A stretch of 64,000 nucleotides of DNA from Chionoecetes opilio (GCA_016584305.1 JACEEZ010019099.1:72229-136228); one strand, 5' to 3'; counted from the stretch's first letter, positions 45,745 to 57,620 are shown. Notes: generated from the sequence alone by a model not told the origin. Made by a program: numbers and translations.

Positions 45745-47693
45745 GTCCTGCTCTCTGTCCTAGCCCGGTCCGGTCCAAACTGCCTCGCAAAAACTGTGGC
45801 CGCCCAGGACTAGTCCAGTCCAGACCGGGCCAGAGCGTACGCGAAAACGCGCTATAAACAAAGGCGGACTGCACCTCATAAACAGACAGCTGGTCACACG
45901 ACACCGGTCCCACTCCACCTACGTAGTGTAGTACTCTGTCATTACGCCACTCGTATATAAGGCTCAAAATCAATTAATACTTGTGCTGAGTTTCAGAAAG
46001 TATATTTCTTTCTTTTGCCATTTGTTTTTAGTAAAACTGATTTCAGAACATTCTATTTTCTGCTATATTATTCAAGCTGAACTTCAAATCGTACCGTTAA
46101 CAAGGAAAATTGTACCGCTGAATGCAAATTGTACCAGAAATGGCCTTATTTTAAAATGTAGGACCACTAGCCTCTAAATGTACCATTTTTGGTACAATTG
46201 TACCGCAGGTGGCAACACTGTGAAGCGCATTTGTTGAATATTGTTCGGTAAAAATAACCGTTAGCCGTGGAATGTATCAGTAAGAGGCTGCAGCAAATGT
46301 GGGGAAGCAATGTTTCCATAATATCTCAAGAACCGTATTTTGTACGAGAAAACGTTATGGAGGGAAAACATCCAGATTTCAACAGGCTTCCCTGTGGTAT
46401 AAGCAGATTTAAATTCCCTTGATAAATGACCGTATTAAGTTTGTTTTTAAGGCATATTACCGGAAAAAAATATTCCAGAAATCAAGGGAAAATTGCATAC
46501 ATGCCTAGAACTCTTGCGAAAAAGAAATATACATTTTTCAAAGTGGAATACCATTCCTGCAGAAACGCTCTCCATCAAGACATAAAACAATGTTAGACGC
46601 ATAAAAGATAGATGTATGGTGCATCAATAAGCTGCTGGTAATTGAACGGCACAAGGGTGCGCAAAATATAAAAACTATCTAAAAATCTGTATAATACATT
46701 ATAAGTAAAAAAGAAATGGATAGATGCTTAGGGTAGATTTCGTTGAATTAACAAAAAGTATTCATGCCATTTTTGGTCTAGGATCAATAGTTTCATGGTA
46801 AAAAATAGGGAAACGCTATAAGTGTAGTGTTCTGACCATTTTAAGCTGCCAAAAATTTGGTAGTTTTATTTTCATACAGACGTAAAAATGATATCAATAC
46901 CAATTGTACATTTTGTGAAGAACAATAATAAATTGTTCTATATATTTTTTTCACAACCCTGCCAGTCAAAAAACCAGTTGTGAATTTTTTTTTTTATAGT
47001 AAAGAACGCATTTCCCGTATATATACCATACGGGAAGTCACAGAAGCAAAGTTGTAGAGCTCCAAAAATCCTGACCTATACTTGTTCCAAATCCGCTCTC
47101 AGTCCAGTATCTAGACCGCCAAATGTCAAAAACAGTTTTGTGCACGGCAACTGTGTGCAACTGCAAAGTGCACACCGTAACTCATAACTTTACACACTTT
47201 ATAACATAAAATGTATTACATACACACACGGGATATGTAGTAACAGTACCCGATGGACGAATTGGTTACGTGGCAAACAAATATAACTCGTCACAGGCAG
47301 TCTATGTCTCTGACTTCTTACTCATGTCCCTTGTCTTCTACTGGAATAGTGACACTATTTCTTACGGCATCAGTCTTCCGAACCCATCCAGTTGGAAAGA
47401 CCATGTCCCCGAGAACGACTGTCCCTTGCATGTACTAAAAAGACCAAAGTTGAACCAGACTGTGAACATGGTGAAGGTAAATCATTGTGCAAATAATAAA
47501 ATATAAATAAGGTTTTATCCTTTTGTCATGATGCTTAATCATCATGCTGATCTATAATTTTGATTCAGGGGTCTGTATTTCTTTAGTAAGTTTTGATGGA
47601 GACTTGCAAGCGGTTTTTTTCGGCAGTGGTCTCTAGTTCAAGCCTCGCCAGGAGCTACTTTTTTGTCCGTCGTCGAGTAGCCGAAGACACCCA
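45745..47693 (+). repeat. Block S right part and repeat R monomer (copy B)
   Basis: It continues copy B after the Academ-like insertion: block S (to about 46450) and the first part of an R monomer. It holds the only uninterrupted version of a 78-codon frame (47270-47506), which includes VPDGRIGYVANKYNSSQAVY and NPSSWKDHVPENDCPLHVLK and ends at a GTAAAT donor-like site. I do not recognise it. In the other monomers it is frameshifted. The monomer is interrupted at 47693 by the next insertion and resumes at 49620. Confidence 0.75.
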
Positions 47694-49619
47694 TATTAGG
47701 ATACGCCGTATAACAAAAATTCTTTTTCTCTACTTTGGCATGCCAATTTCGTATGTAAAATGGAATTCTAAGACGATTTTATCTAGTTCCATTTTTGCAT
47801 TTGAGCAATTCTTACCATGCAAAATCTCACTTTTATATTGCACCCTTATCGAATAATGCTTAAATGAGTACGCAGTGTCCGGTTGGTCCTGTGTATTGCA
47901 TCATGCACCAATATGGGTTCCAAATGACTAGCGTGGTAAGCTCTTTCTAATCAGTTGGTTCATCAGACACTACATCACAGTGTCACAGCCTCTACGTTGG
48001 CCTAGAACGTGTCCATCATGTCCTTCTTAGACCTGAAGCAGGGCATGGTCTCCCGGTGGAGGGCCCGAGCCCGGATGAACACGTCTCTGGCCTGCTGCCC
48101 CACCACTGCTACCGCAGCCTCTGTCACCTGCTTCACGACTCTTTCGGTGCTCTGAGTGAGGATAGAGTACTCCGGAACCTCGTACGGCTTGACCAGGATC
48201 TCCTGGATCTGATCCCCGGACAATGAAACAGGTGAATGCCGGCTCGTGCACCTGGCCAGGCTGCCAGCTGATCAGTGTCTGCAAGCTGGTGGCTGACAAA
48301 TTCAGCTTGGGTGTGATGCGAGGTCTTAACACTGGTGTCCCCATACTCCTCGCCAGCCCTCGGCTTCAAAATCTGGGTCACGGCGAACCTGCGGTCGTCC
48401 TCACTCTGACTCGCCATCAGCGAGAGGACACATTCTGAGTTTGCGAACCATGCTCCTGTCCGCACGTAGAAGATCACAGCTGTTTGGACTTTCTTGGGCT
48501 GCGACCTCAACACTCTGAGCTGCGTGAGAATGTGCTTGGGGCCGTCCTCTAGTCTGTGGTGAACCTTGATGTCGTAGTAGAGTTTGAAGTACACCTGCAG
48601 GCAGTACTTGACTAGGATTTCCAGGGTGTTCAGTTCTTTGCCAGTCAGTCCATGCTTTCTGGTCCACATGTACACGAGCGACTGGGCTGTGGTGAGCCAT
48701 GTGGAGTGGGACACCTTGCCACACGAACGCCCCCCCCCCCCCCCCCCGCTTCACAGCCTGGACCAGCTGCTAGACCTGCTGGTCAGTGGACATGTTGACC
48801 AGGATATACTCCGGTATCTCCGTGAGATCTTCACCGCCTGGCACTCCTCTAAACTCTGCGTTGTACTGCATCTCATTCACGCTGGACAGCAGACTGCACA
48901 CTGGACCCTGTCAGTTTAGGTAGGCCCCGATGCTGGTGAAAGGGGGGCCAGGGCAACTCTTTCTGTGCAAACGCATATACTCCAAAGAGCTTGCCGTACC
49001 AGCATCTTCCAAAGGGGCGTAGTCCCACCCTTCCACCCGTGTTGGCCCTATTTGATCCCTTTGCGTACGATCATGATCGGTGGAGTCGAATGTCACCGCA
49101 GATCATAGAACCCTGACCACCTTAAACGCAGGCTTCTCGGTGGCACAGGGTCCTCTACAAAGGGGGCCAAAGGGTACCTTCCAGAGGGCTCCTCTGCACT
49201 GACACTGTCCTCCCTGATAAACCTTGGGTGCTTTTTTCCATAGCTACCGGGCCCCATCGCCCTGATCTTGCCCTTTCCCTCCCATGAAACCCAACCAACT
49301 ATTTTGGTACCCTGGTTAGGGTCCCCGTAAAAACAAAATTCTTTTCTAAAACTTTGGCATGCAATTTCCTATAAAAAAGGGAAATTCAAGACGTTTTTTT
49401 ATCTATTTCCTTTTTGCATTTGGCATTCTACTATCAAAATCGCACTTTAAGCTATGTTTTGCATAAAAATAAAAGTTCCATTTTTGCATGCAAAAAAGTG
49501 CTCAAAACCAAAAGTTTAAGGACAAAAACCCTTTTAAAAATTTAATTTTACATAAAAAACACCCTGCCAAAATTTGAAAAAATCTATATTTCCTTTTCAT
49601 TGGCCTAAAAGCGTACCCC
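47694..49619 (-). mobile_element. 1.9-kb insertion in repeat R, unknown type
   Basis: Comparison with intact monomers shows that R breaks after GAAGACACCCA (47693) and resumes at 49620. Both ends of the insertion carry a roughly 120-bp direct repeat (ATTCTTTTTCTCTACTTTGG near 47720 and its noisier copy near 49340), like short LTRs or a duplication. The gene at 48002-49096 lies between them. No integrase, transposase or RT is recognisable. Confidence 0.5.
48002..49096 (-). pseudogene. Uncharacterised repeat-associated protein
   Basis: The minus-strand pieces are 49096-48911, about 48900-48725, 48714-48225 and 48223-48002. They read in order: SPGPPF-type linker, EYILVNMSTDQQV, then after a poly-C tract (48730-48747) LNTLEILVKYCLQVYFKLYY, GPKHILTQLRVLRSQPKKVQ and ECVLSLMASQSEDDRRFAV, and finally YSILTQSTERVVKQVTEAAV, ending KDMMDTF. 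The composition suggests an alpha-helical cytosolic protein. I recall similar unnamed proteins repeated in invertebrate genomes but know no function. One stop and at least two frame changes, one at the poly-C tract, break it. Confidence 0.5.
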
Positions 49620-50840
49620 AAGGTCCCACATGCCTCCCCCATCAACTCACCTCCACGCAAATGCGGAGAGGCACCAGGGGAACTTAAAACCTCAATTTAA
49701 ATTACATGGTCACTCAAAATCCGCCTGCGACACCACGGGGGAGGGCCAGCCATCTATCCTTATAGAAAAAAACATATAAGGCCAAACCCCTGGGCCTCAA
49801 GGGAAAATAAAGTTTAAAAGGGGCTACAATTAAACTGACAAAAATAAAACTAAGAAAATAAATATAGGGTAAGGGCAAAACGTTTCGTCTCTCAAGTCTC
49901 CTCTAACGCTTTTAAAAGAGAAGAGAGAGCTCACACGCGTAGGTACATCTAAACTCTGAGATGGGGCACTAAAACTGAACGCCTTTTTTTTTTTCGTAAA
50001 AAAAAAAATACTTTTTGCCGTGGGAAATTATCGGGGGACGAGGGTGCGGAAAATGGGGGGAAAACAATGTTTCCATTATATCTAAAACCGATTAGCTCGA
50101 GAAAAATTATGGGGGGAAAAAATCTGTTTCAAAAGGCTTCCCTGTTCCCCGTGGGATAAGCAGATTTAAAATTCCCTTGATAATGACCAATTAAAATTTT
50201 TTTTAAGGGATATTACCCCAAAAAAAAAAATCCGAAATCCCGGGAAAATTGCATAAAACCTAGAACTTTTTGCAAAAAGAAATTACATTTTTTAAGTTGG
50301 GGAAAACGATTCCTTCAGAAACGCTCTCCCTCAAGACAAAAACAATGTTAGACGCAAAAAAATAGATGTAAGTGCTTTTAAAAAGCTCTGGTAAAATTTA
50401 ACGGGACAAGGGGGCGCAAAATATAAAATACTAAAATCTGTATATACTTATAATAAAAAAGAAATGGGTAAAGCTTGGGTAGATTTCGTTGAATTAACAA
50501 AAAATATTCATGCCATTTTTTTGGGCTAGGATCATATTTTTCATGGGGAAAAAAAGGGAAACCTATAAGTGTGTGTTTTCACCTTTTTTTGCCAAAAATT
50601 GGGATTTTTTTTTCATACAGCGTAAAAAGAATCAAAACCAATTTACATCTTTCGAAGAAAAATAAATTTTCTATAAATTTTTTTTCACAACCCCGCCAGT
50701 CAAAAAAAATGTTTTTGAAGTTTTTTTTTTTTATTGTAAAGAACGCATTTTCCCCTATATATACGGAAAAGTCACAGAAGCAAAGTTGTAGAGCTCCAAA
50801 AATCCTAACCTATACTTGTTCCAAATCCGCTCTCAAGTGT
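49620..50840 (+). repeat. Repeat R continuation (copy B), error-rich
   Basis: It resumes the interrupted R monomer and runs into the start of the next, joining copy C at about 50845 through a GTGTGTCT tract. Compared with 59700-61050 it has many single-base losses and homopolymer expansions (about 49250-50830), the same style as 23.3-29.4 kb. Confidence 0.7.
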
Positions 50841-50854
50841 CTGTGTGTGTGTCT

Positions 50855-53178
50855 GTGTGTCGACAAATGAGTTGTTGTGTTACACGCTCCTGCCATCAGA
50901 GTTGGGTGGATTCCCATTCCTACCTGTAACACAATTCCAGTATGCTGGGCACAAAGATATGGTGACAGAAATTTTTGCCCTCTACCAGACTATCTGGGTT
51001 GCAGAGCCACAGTATAAACCTTTAATTGCTCAGCTAGTGGCTTTTAGGTTGGATATGGAAACTGAGTCAAACACCCCTACGAGCCATCCTAGACCCCAGC
51101 ACTATCTGTGTAAAAACTCCCATCACTCCTGAGCAACTAATGAAGGCAAGTGTGGAGCATGAATTGCGCACTAACCCAACAACTATCAGGAACAAACAAA
51201 TAAAGGAAAAAATGTCCATAGCAACCAGATGTGGTAAGAAAGCAGGTTGTGAGGGAGCTATCCAGACTCAGGCCATTACACTTATCCATCCTGCACACTT
51301 TGTTTGAGCTGTCACTCCCTGGTGAAGTTTTGCAGGTACTCAACATATTCAACAGTCTCATCACTTGTCCGGTTCACCAACCTTAACACTTGCAGAGAGG
51401 AGATACAACTTTCTCTGACCATGTAGAAAGGTGTGACAAGCTGAAAGTTCAGGACCTCACTAGAAGACGCACTCATCCTGTCGAGTTACGTGCAACCTTC
51501 ATCAGGACTCTAATGGGGACCCAATTAGAGAGAACTGAAACTCGAGAAATGCCAGTGGTCGCTGGCAGTTTTAACTCAAAGGTTGGTCTACTGTGTTTTG
51601 GCTCCGCGACTAATATTTTTCATAATATTTATTTCGCGATAAACATTGATGCACCGCATCTGAATACCAAAAAATATAGTTCTTCTGTTGTTCTACTAAT
51701 TATATGGATGACATTCATTACGATGGAACGTTCTATAATAGCAATTTAATGCAAATTACTCGCCTCGAGTAGCAAAGCTTAATATATTTTTTACATGTAT
51801 ATTGTGGCATGTAAAATTTGGGTGATGTTCACACTGTTTTCTAAGACCGTACTGCTGCGTCTGGCAAACGCTTGTTAAAATACAATAAGCAATGCCTTGG
51901 AAAAACGAAGAATAAAGAATGCCGAAATCGGCTTGTTGCTGCGACAATGTAGGTTATAATTGTGGAGGCGACACGCCGCGGCGGGGAGTGGTGGCGGGGA
52001 GATTGTGGCGGGGAGATTGAATCAAAACATTGCCACTTCACGCGTCGACTCATTGCACTTCCAGGCTTTCTATCTGATTGATACACAATAAAAACAGGAA
52101 AATATGACTGCCTAGGTATAGATAACTTCTAAACATACGTTATTGACTATATAATATCATAGAGTAACATTTACCTCGCCTCCTCAACTATAACCTACTT
52201 GGTTATTTGGTTAAATGCATGTTTTACAGACTCAGGCTTCTATACAATATACATATAGAAGAAAATCGTTCTTAAAATTATACTTTTGTGTTTTAAGTGC
52301 AGTGGAATAAGCCCATATTTTTCTTTCAAGTTGACCAACTTTTCACCAAATTGTGAGTTAAAACTGCCAGCGACCACTGGCATTTCGGAGTTGCAGTTCT
52401 CTCTAATTGCCTGCATATGAGGAGTTTTGTCAGGAGTTCCAATACCATGACGAGTGTACGTTTTCTGCACGGGTTCTTCATATCGCACATCTTCACTAGG
52501 GAAACAGAACTTGTCCTTGGTCCATTCACTCCTTCCCCCATAGAACAATTGCAAGCACGGGCCACAGGCACCCTGCCCCCCACTGGAGCAACACTCATCA
52601 TAGAGCCAGCAAGCAACATCCCACTAGATTTTGTAGAGATCAACACAACAAGAGGACCATTTCCTTTATATATTGGCAGCTCAACTCGTGACTCAGTGAG
52701 GACATTACGCTTAGTCAATCTAGAGCATGTTGAAGCTGGGAATGCTGTGAAAGACCTGATGCGTGTGCTGGCCTGGTTCACTGGCATTAGCAAAGATGCC
52801 AGGTTGGCGGCAGAGTTGAAGAGACAGATTCTGTTGCGTGTCCCTTCTTTGGAACCTGTCATTGATGCCCTTACCCTGGGGTCAATGTTTGGCAACATCA
52901 TCCACAGGTTCTTGAGCAGAGGGGATCCTATGGGGGCTTTCATCATATCCAGGAGCTTGGAGTCCACCTGGTATAGACTGGTGACCAACAAAGCCACAAT
53001 CTTCCAACAAGGTGGGGATGACCACTACCTGTTCTTCCAAAAAGTGATGCAGTTCATACATGCCATGCTGAGAGTAGCTGTCCCCTTTGCACACCCACTG
53101 GATGTCATCATCAATAGATCTTGTTGCACTTATCCAGTCCCAGAAGTGGAATATACCCTTAAAGATGCAGTAGACTGA
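50855..53178 (+). pseudogene. Endogenous viral L-polymerase fragment (copy C)
   Basis: It starts inside the L fragment at VSTNELLCYTLLPSELGGFP-equivalent sequence, so integrase and the first roughly 60 codons of the L segment are absent. It is interrupted by an 878-bp MITE (51527-52404). The part after the MITE (52417-53178) is the longest uninterrupted L frame in the window: YIGSST near 52670, the HR pair near 52902 and a FFQKVMQF segment near 53030. Unlike A, B and D it keeps CAG at 52825-52827 where they have TAG, so it branched off earlier. Domains as in copy D. Confidence 0.85.
51527..52404. mobile_element. 878-bp MITE with AATT target, copy 1
   Basis: AATT lies at 51523-51526 and 52405-52408. 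The ends are AGAGAGAACTGAAACTCGAG and, inverted, AGAGAGAACTGCAACTCCGA; both continue with GAAATGCCAGTGGTCGCTGG. Copies B and D show the site without it. It is the same length and nearly the same sequence as 62427-63304. No gene. A 4-bp target does not fix the superfamily. Confidence 0.9.
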
Positions 53179-53269
53179 GATTTAGGTAGGACCCATCACC
53201 ACATCCATGGAATACCCAGGAATCCAGTCAGCGCAGAGCCTCCAAGTCGAGCAGATAAGTACTCTCTCT

Positions 53270-53665
53270 CTCTCTCTTCCTTTGGTGTTTGGTCTTAATG
53301 TTAAGTGTTCTTGTTTTGTTTCAAGTAATGGATAACCAGTAATGTTTAAGTAATGTTTAAGTTTGCTTCTTTGCCAACCACTCCCAAACACCAAAGGTCT
53401 TGTGTATTATTTATTGTGTTTATATGTTCGCTTATTTGTATTTCTATTATATATGCTTGGTGTCGGGTATAGGTTAAGGTAGTTCTATAAGATGTATGCC
53501 ATGATATTTAAAGTTATTAAATTTGTCAATATTCTCTTGTGCTATAAGTATTTCCTTTCAAAGAACTCGGTAGTTATTAACGAAGAGTCACATTTTCAAT
53601 GAGCCTTGTTTTGTTTATGTAACACCTACCCTAGGGTTGTAACATAATTTGGGGGCCTGTCCGGG
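53270..53665 (+). repeat. LTR end and primer binding site between copies C and D
   Basis: From the CTCTCTCT tract through GGTTGTAACA (ends about 53644) and then TGGGGGCCTGTCCGGG (53650-53665). The PBS resembles the retroviral/Gypsy type complementary to a tRNA 3' end. It is very similar to 56000-56376 and 40081-40480. The LTR 5' border cannot be set from this window. Confidence 0.7.
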
Positions 53666-53705
53666 TTAAAAAAAAAAAAATTATAACATTTCTTGCCTGT
53701 AATCA

Positions 53706-53765
53706 TGCCTGAGTTTTGTCTAGCTACTTTTGTGGAAAAGCCGTGTCATTTCTAAAAAAAGCCGT
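53706..53765 (+). pseudogene. gag start stub (copy D)
   Basis: The ATG at 53706 opens MPEFCLATFVEKPCH, like the beginning of Gypsy gag proteins. It stops almost at once: a roughly 15-bp segment AAAAGCCGTGTCA is duplicated at the deletion junction, and integrase sequence starts at 53766. Confidence 0.5.
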
Positions 53766-54256
53766 GTCACCGTATCCCGCTCAGGAATATCACTGCAAAG
53801 AATGTAGTAAAGGCTTTGACTAAACATTTCGCTACCTATGGTATCCCAAATAGTGTACAATCCGACAGGGGAAGTAACTTCACTTCAGGAATCTTCCAAC
53901 AAGTAATGAATGAGTTAGGCATTAAACAATACTTGGCTACTGCTTATCACCCTCAGTCCCAAGGAGCTTTAGAAAGGATTCATCAGACTTTTAAAGCAAT
54001 GCTCAGGAAGTATTGTATGGAGAATAATAGGGATTGGGATGAAGAAGTTCATCTTATGTTGTTTGCTATAAGGGAATGCCCAAATGAAACTCTAGGTTTC
54101 AGTCCTTTTCAATTGATTTTTGGCCATGCAGTGAGAACTCCTTTAACTGTGCTGAAGGAAAGCTGGCTGAATGACATGATTAATATTCCACTTTCTGGCT
54201 ATGTAAGTCAGTTCCAAAGATGTCATCTAACTTGCTCAATAGTAAGGCAACCATAG
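53766..54256 (+). pseudogene. Gypsy integrase, C-terminal half of core (copy D)
   Basis: It is the best-preserved integrase copy. The frame includes VQSDRGSNFTSGIFQQVMNE with the second catalytic aspartate, YHPQSQGALERIHQTFKAML with the glutamate, and FGHAVRTPLTVLKESWLNDM, which leads out of the core. The HHCC zinc finger and the first aspartate are missing because of the deletion, so it cannot act alone. Homology to integrase ends near 54240, just before the L fragment. Confidence 0.85.
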
Positions 54257-55990
54257 TTGGGCGGAAGGAATAGTTCCAATTAGAGAAATCCATGTGCAGG
54301 AACATCTGATATGGACACAGGAGTCGGGTCCCAAATTGCGACTTCCATGCAGAGTGGTGTGTCTCTTGTAGGAGCAACCATATCCCCTCTGGTTGGTCCT
54401 ATCTATGCATACATTGAAGGACTTGCTGCTCTAACACACGGAATCCAGAATGTCAGAACACCCAGTGTGTCGACAAATGAGTTGTTATGTTACACACTCC
54501 TGCCCTCAGAGTTGGGTGGATTCCCATTCTTAACTGTAACACAATTCCTGTATGCTGGGCACAAAGATATGGTGACAGAAATTTTTGCCCTCTACCAGGC
54601 TATCTGGGTTGCCGAGCCACAGTATAGACCTTTAATTGCTCAACTAGTGGCTTTTAGGTTGGATATGGACACTTGAGTCAAACACCCTACGAGCCATCCT
54701 AGACCCCAGCACTATCTGTGTAAAAACTCCCATCACTCCTGAGCAACTAATGAAGGCAAGTGTGGAGCATGAATTGCGCACTAACCCAACAACTATCAGG
54801 AACAAACAAATAAAGGAAAAAATGTCCATAGCTCCAATGTGGTAAGAAAGCAGGTTGTGAGGGAGCTATCCAGACTCAGGCCATAACACTTATCCATCCT
54901 GCACACTTTGTTTGAGCTGTCACTCCCTGGTGAAGTTATGCAGGTACTCAACAGATTCAACACAGTCTCATCACTTGTCCGGTTCACCCACCTTAACAAC
55001 TTGCAGAGAGGAGATACAACTTTCTCTGACCATATAGAAAGGTGTGACAAGCTGAAAGTTCAGGACCTCACTAGAAGACGCACTCATCCTGTCGAGTTAC
55101 GTGCAACCTTCATCAGGACTCTAATGGGGACCCATTGGCCTGCATATGAGGAGTTTTGTCAGGAGTTCCAATACCATGCTGAGTGTACGTTTTCTGCACG
55201 GCTGTTCTTCATATCGCACATCTTCACTAGGGGAACAGAACTTGTCCTTGGTCCATTCACTCCTTCCCCCATAGAACAATTGCAAGTACGGGCCCCAGGC
55301 ACCCTGCCCCCCACTGGAGCAACACTCATCATAGAGCCAGCAAGCAACATTCCACTAGATTTTGTAGAGATCAACACAACAAGAGGACCATTTCCTTTAT
55401 ATATTGGCAGCTCAACTCGTGATTCAGTGAGGACATTACGCCTAGTCAATCTAGAGCATGTTGAAGCTGGGAATGCTGTGAAAGACCTGATGCGTGTGCT
55501 GGCCTGGTTCACTGGCATTAGCAAAGATGCCAGGTTGGAGGCAGAGTTGAAGAGATAGATTCTGTTGCGTGTCCCTTCTTTGGAACCTGTCATTGATGCC
55601 CTTACCCTGGGGTCAATGTTTGGCAACATCATCCACAGGTTCTTGAGCAGGGGGGATCCTATGGGGGCTTTCATCATATCCAGGAGCTTAGAGTCCACCT
55701 GGTATAGACTGGTGACCATCAAAGCCACACTCTTCCAACAAGGGGGGGATGATCACTACCTGTTCTTCCAGCAAGTGATGCAGTTCATACATGCCATGCT
55801 GAGAGTAGCTGTCCCCTTTGCACACCCACTGGATGTCATCATCAATAGATCTTGTTGCACTTATCCAGTCCCAGAAGTGACTGGATTCACCCTTAAAGAT
55901 GCAGTAGACTGGGATTTAGGGCCCATCACCACATCCATGGAATACCCAGGAATCCAGTCAGCGCAGAGCCTCCAAGTCGAGCAGATAAGT
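54257..55990 (+). pseudogene. Endogenous viral L-polymerase fragment (copy D)
   Basis: It derives from the large polymerase of a non-segmented negative-strand RNA virus (mononegavirus or chuvirus type). The segment begins after the catalytic GDN region with IWTQESG and QIATSMQSGVS, runs through LLPSELGGFPFLTVTQFLYA (RdRp C-terminal part) and LSLPGEVMQVLNRF, then covers the PRNTase capping domain. Motifs there are VLGPFTPSPIEQL, YIGSST (residues 165-170 of frame 54908-55558), AWFTG, the catalytic HR pair (about 55634-55639) and YLFFQQVMQF. Methyltransferase and the earlier RdRp are absent. A 1-bp change near 54670, a deletion near 54836 and TAG at 55556-55558 break it. The family is not fixed. 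Confidence 0.88.
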
Positions 55991-56376
55991 ACTCTCTCTC
56001 TCTTCCTTTGGTGTTTGGTCTTAATGTTAAGTGTTCTTGTTTTGTTTCAAGTAATGTTTAAGTAATGTTTAAGTTTGCTTCTTTGCCAACCACTCCCAAA
56101 CACTTTGCAAAGGTCTTGTGTATTATTTATTGTGTTTATATGTTCGCTTATTTGTATTTCTATTATATATGCTTGGTGTCGGGTATAGGTTAAGGTAGTT
56201 CTATAAGATGTATGCCATATTTAAAGTTATTAAATTTGTCAATATTCTCTTGTGCTATAAGTATTTCCTTTCAAAGAACTCGGTAGTTATTAACGAAGTC
56301 ACATTTTCAATGAGCCTTGTTTTGTTTATGTAACACCTACCCTAGGGTTGTAACATAAATTGGGGGCCTATCCGGG
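55991..56376 (+). repeat. 3' LTR and downstream PBS (copy D)
   Basis: Sequence from the CTCTCTCT tract to GGTTGTAACA (56355), then PBS-like TGGGGGCCTATCCGGG (56361-56376). A PBS after the second LTR means another, mostly deleted, element copy once followed; only its gag start (56418, MPEFCLATFVEKP) remains. Confidence 0.65.
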
Positions 56377-57620
56377 TTTAAAAAAAAAAATATTCTAACA
56401 TTTCTTGCCTGTAATCATGCCGGAGTTTTGTCTAGCTACTTTTGTGGAAAAGCCGTGTCATTTCCCGCGCTTTTCGCCTGCACAGCGAGGGCTGTGACGT
56501 CACATGCAAGACACCTATAGTTCGCGTTTTCTTTTGTTAGTAATAGCGCGTTTTCGTGACGTTCACCACCCTGATTCAGTCCAGTCTATACCGTTCCAGG
56601 CTGGTTTGATGCTCGCTAAAATACATCGAGACTGGCCCCGTCCCATTCGTCGTTCCTATTGGCTGGGGGATCGAGTGGGCGGTACTGAACTGAACTGGAG
56701 GCGGCAGGCGTCCATCTTGTCAACATCCTTTTTGTCGTCGTCCGCCTTTTAGCGTGTGCTGAAGACTTTACAACTACCACGCCTGTGATACTTAAGTTTT
56801 ATGGTCGGTCATCATGCTGTTTCATGTCTTATCAGCAGCACGAGAAGCTCCTGGTCGTCTTCCCCGCTGACTGTAGTGCGCATGCGCCAGTTCTCCCCAC
56901 ACTAGTCCAACCTGGTCCTGCTCTCTGTTCTAGCCCGGTCCGGTCCAAACTGCCTCGCAAAAACAGTGGCCGCCCAGGAGTAGTCCAGTCCAGACCGGGC
57001 CAGAGCATACGCGAAAACGCGCTATAAACAAAGGCGGACTGCACCTCATAAACAGACAGCTGGTCACACGACACCGGTCCCACTCCACCTACGTAGTGTA
57101 GTACTCCGTCATTACGCCACTCGTATATAAGGCTCAAAATCAATTAATACTTGTGCATGAGTTTCAGAAAGTATATTTCTTTCTTTTACCATTTGTTTTT
57201 AGTAAAACTGATTTTAGAGAAAATTCTATTTTCTACTATATTATTCAAGCTGAACTTCAAATCGTACCGTTAACAAGGAAAATTGTACCGCTGAATGCAA
57301 ATTGTACCAGAAATGGCCTTATTTTAAAATGTAGGACCACTAGCCTCTAAATGTACAATTTTGGTACAATTGTACCGCAGGTGGCAACACTGTGAAGCGC
57401 ATTTGTTGAATATTGTTCGGTAAAAATAACCGTTAGCCGTGGAATGTATCAGTAAGAGGCTGCAGCAAATGTGGGGAAGCAATGTTTCCATAATATCTCA
57501 AGAACCGTATTTTGTACGAGAAAACGTTATGGAGGGAAAACATCCAGATTTCAACAGGCTTCCCTGTGGTATAAGCAGATTTAAATTCCCTTGATAAATG
57601 ACCGTATTAAGTTTGTTTTT
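56377..57620 (+). repeat. Shared block S (copy D), uninterrupted
   Basis: This is the cleanest copy of the block linking the LTR element to repeat R. It has the empty Academ site at 56905-56915, CGCGCTATAAACAAAGGCGG, and a TATA-like CGTATATAAGG at 57121-57131. From about 57430 there is a partial first R monomer (CGTTAGCCGTGGAATGTATC). No gene recognised. Confidence 0.7.

Larger units (their letters stand above)
53190..56376 (+). mobile_element. Gypsy-type LTR element carrying viral L (copy D)
   Basis: Two LTR/PBS regions bracket this stretch (PBS at 53650-53665 and 56361-56376). Between them lie, in one orientation, a gag start (about 53706), a large deletion joining it to the integrase (53766-54256), and the L fragment (about 54260-55990). 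The 5' LTR is shared with copy C, so C and D form a tandem LTR-internal-LTR chain. Protease, RT and RNase H are absent, so the unit is not autonomous. This is the clearest evidence that the L piece lies inside the element, in the position after integrase. Confidence 0.7.

Noticed and set aside
47610..47690. Pol III promoter or SINE in repeat R (B-box-like GTTCAAGAC)
   Set aside because: The match to the B-box is weak, no A-box lies at proper spacing, and no terminator or tail is seen.
48584..48919. Plus-strand 111-codon frame
   Set aside because: Shadow of the better supported minus-strand protein and spans the poly-C tract.
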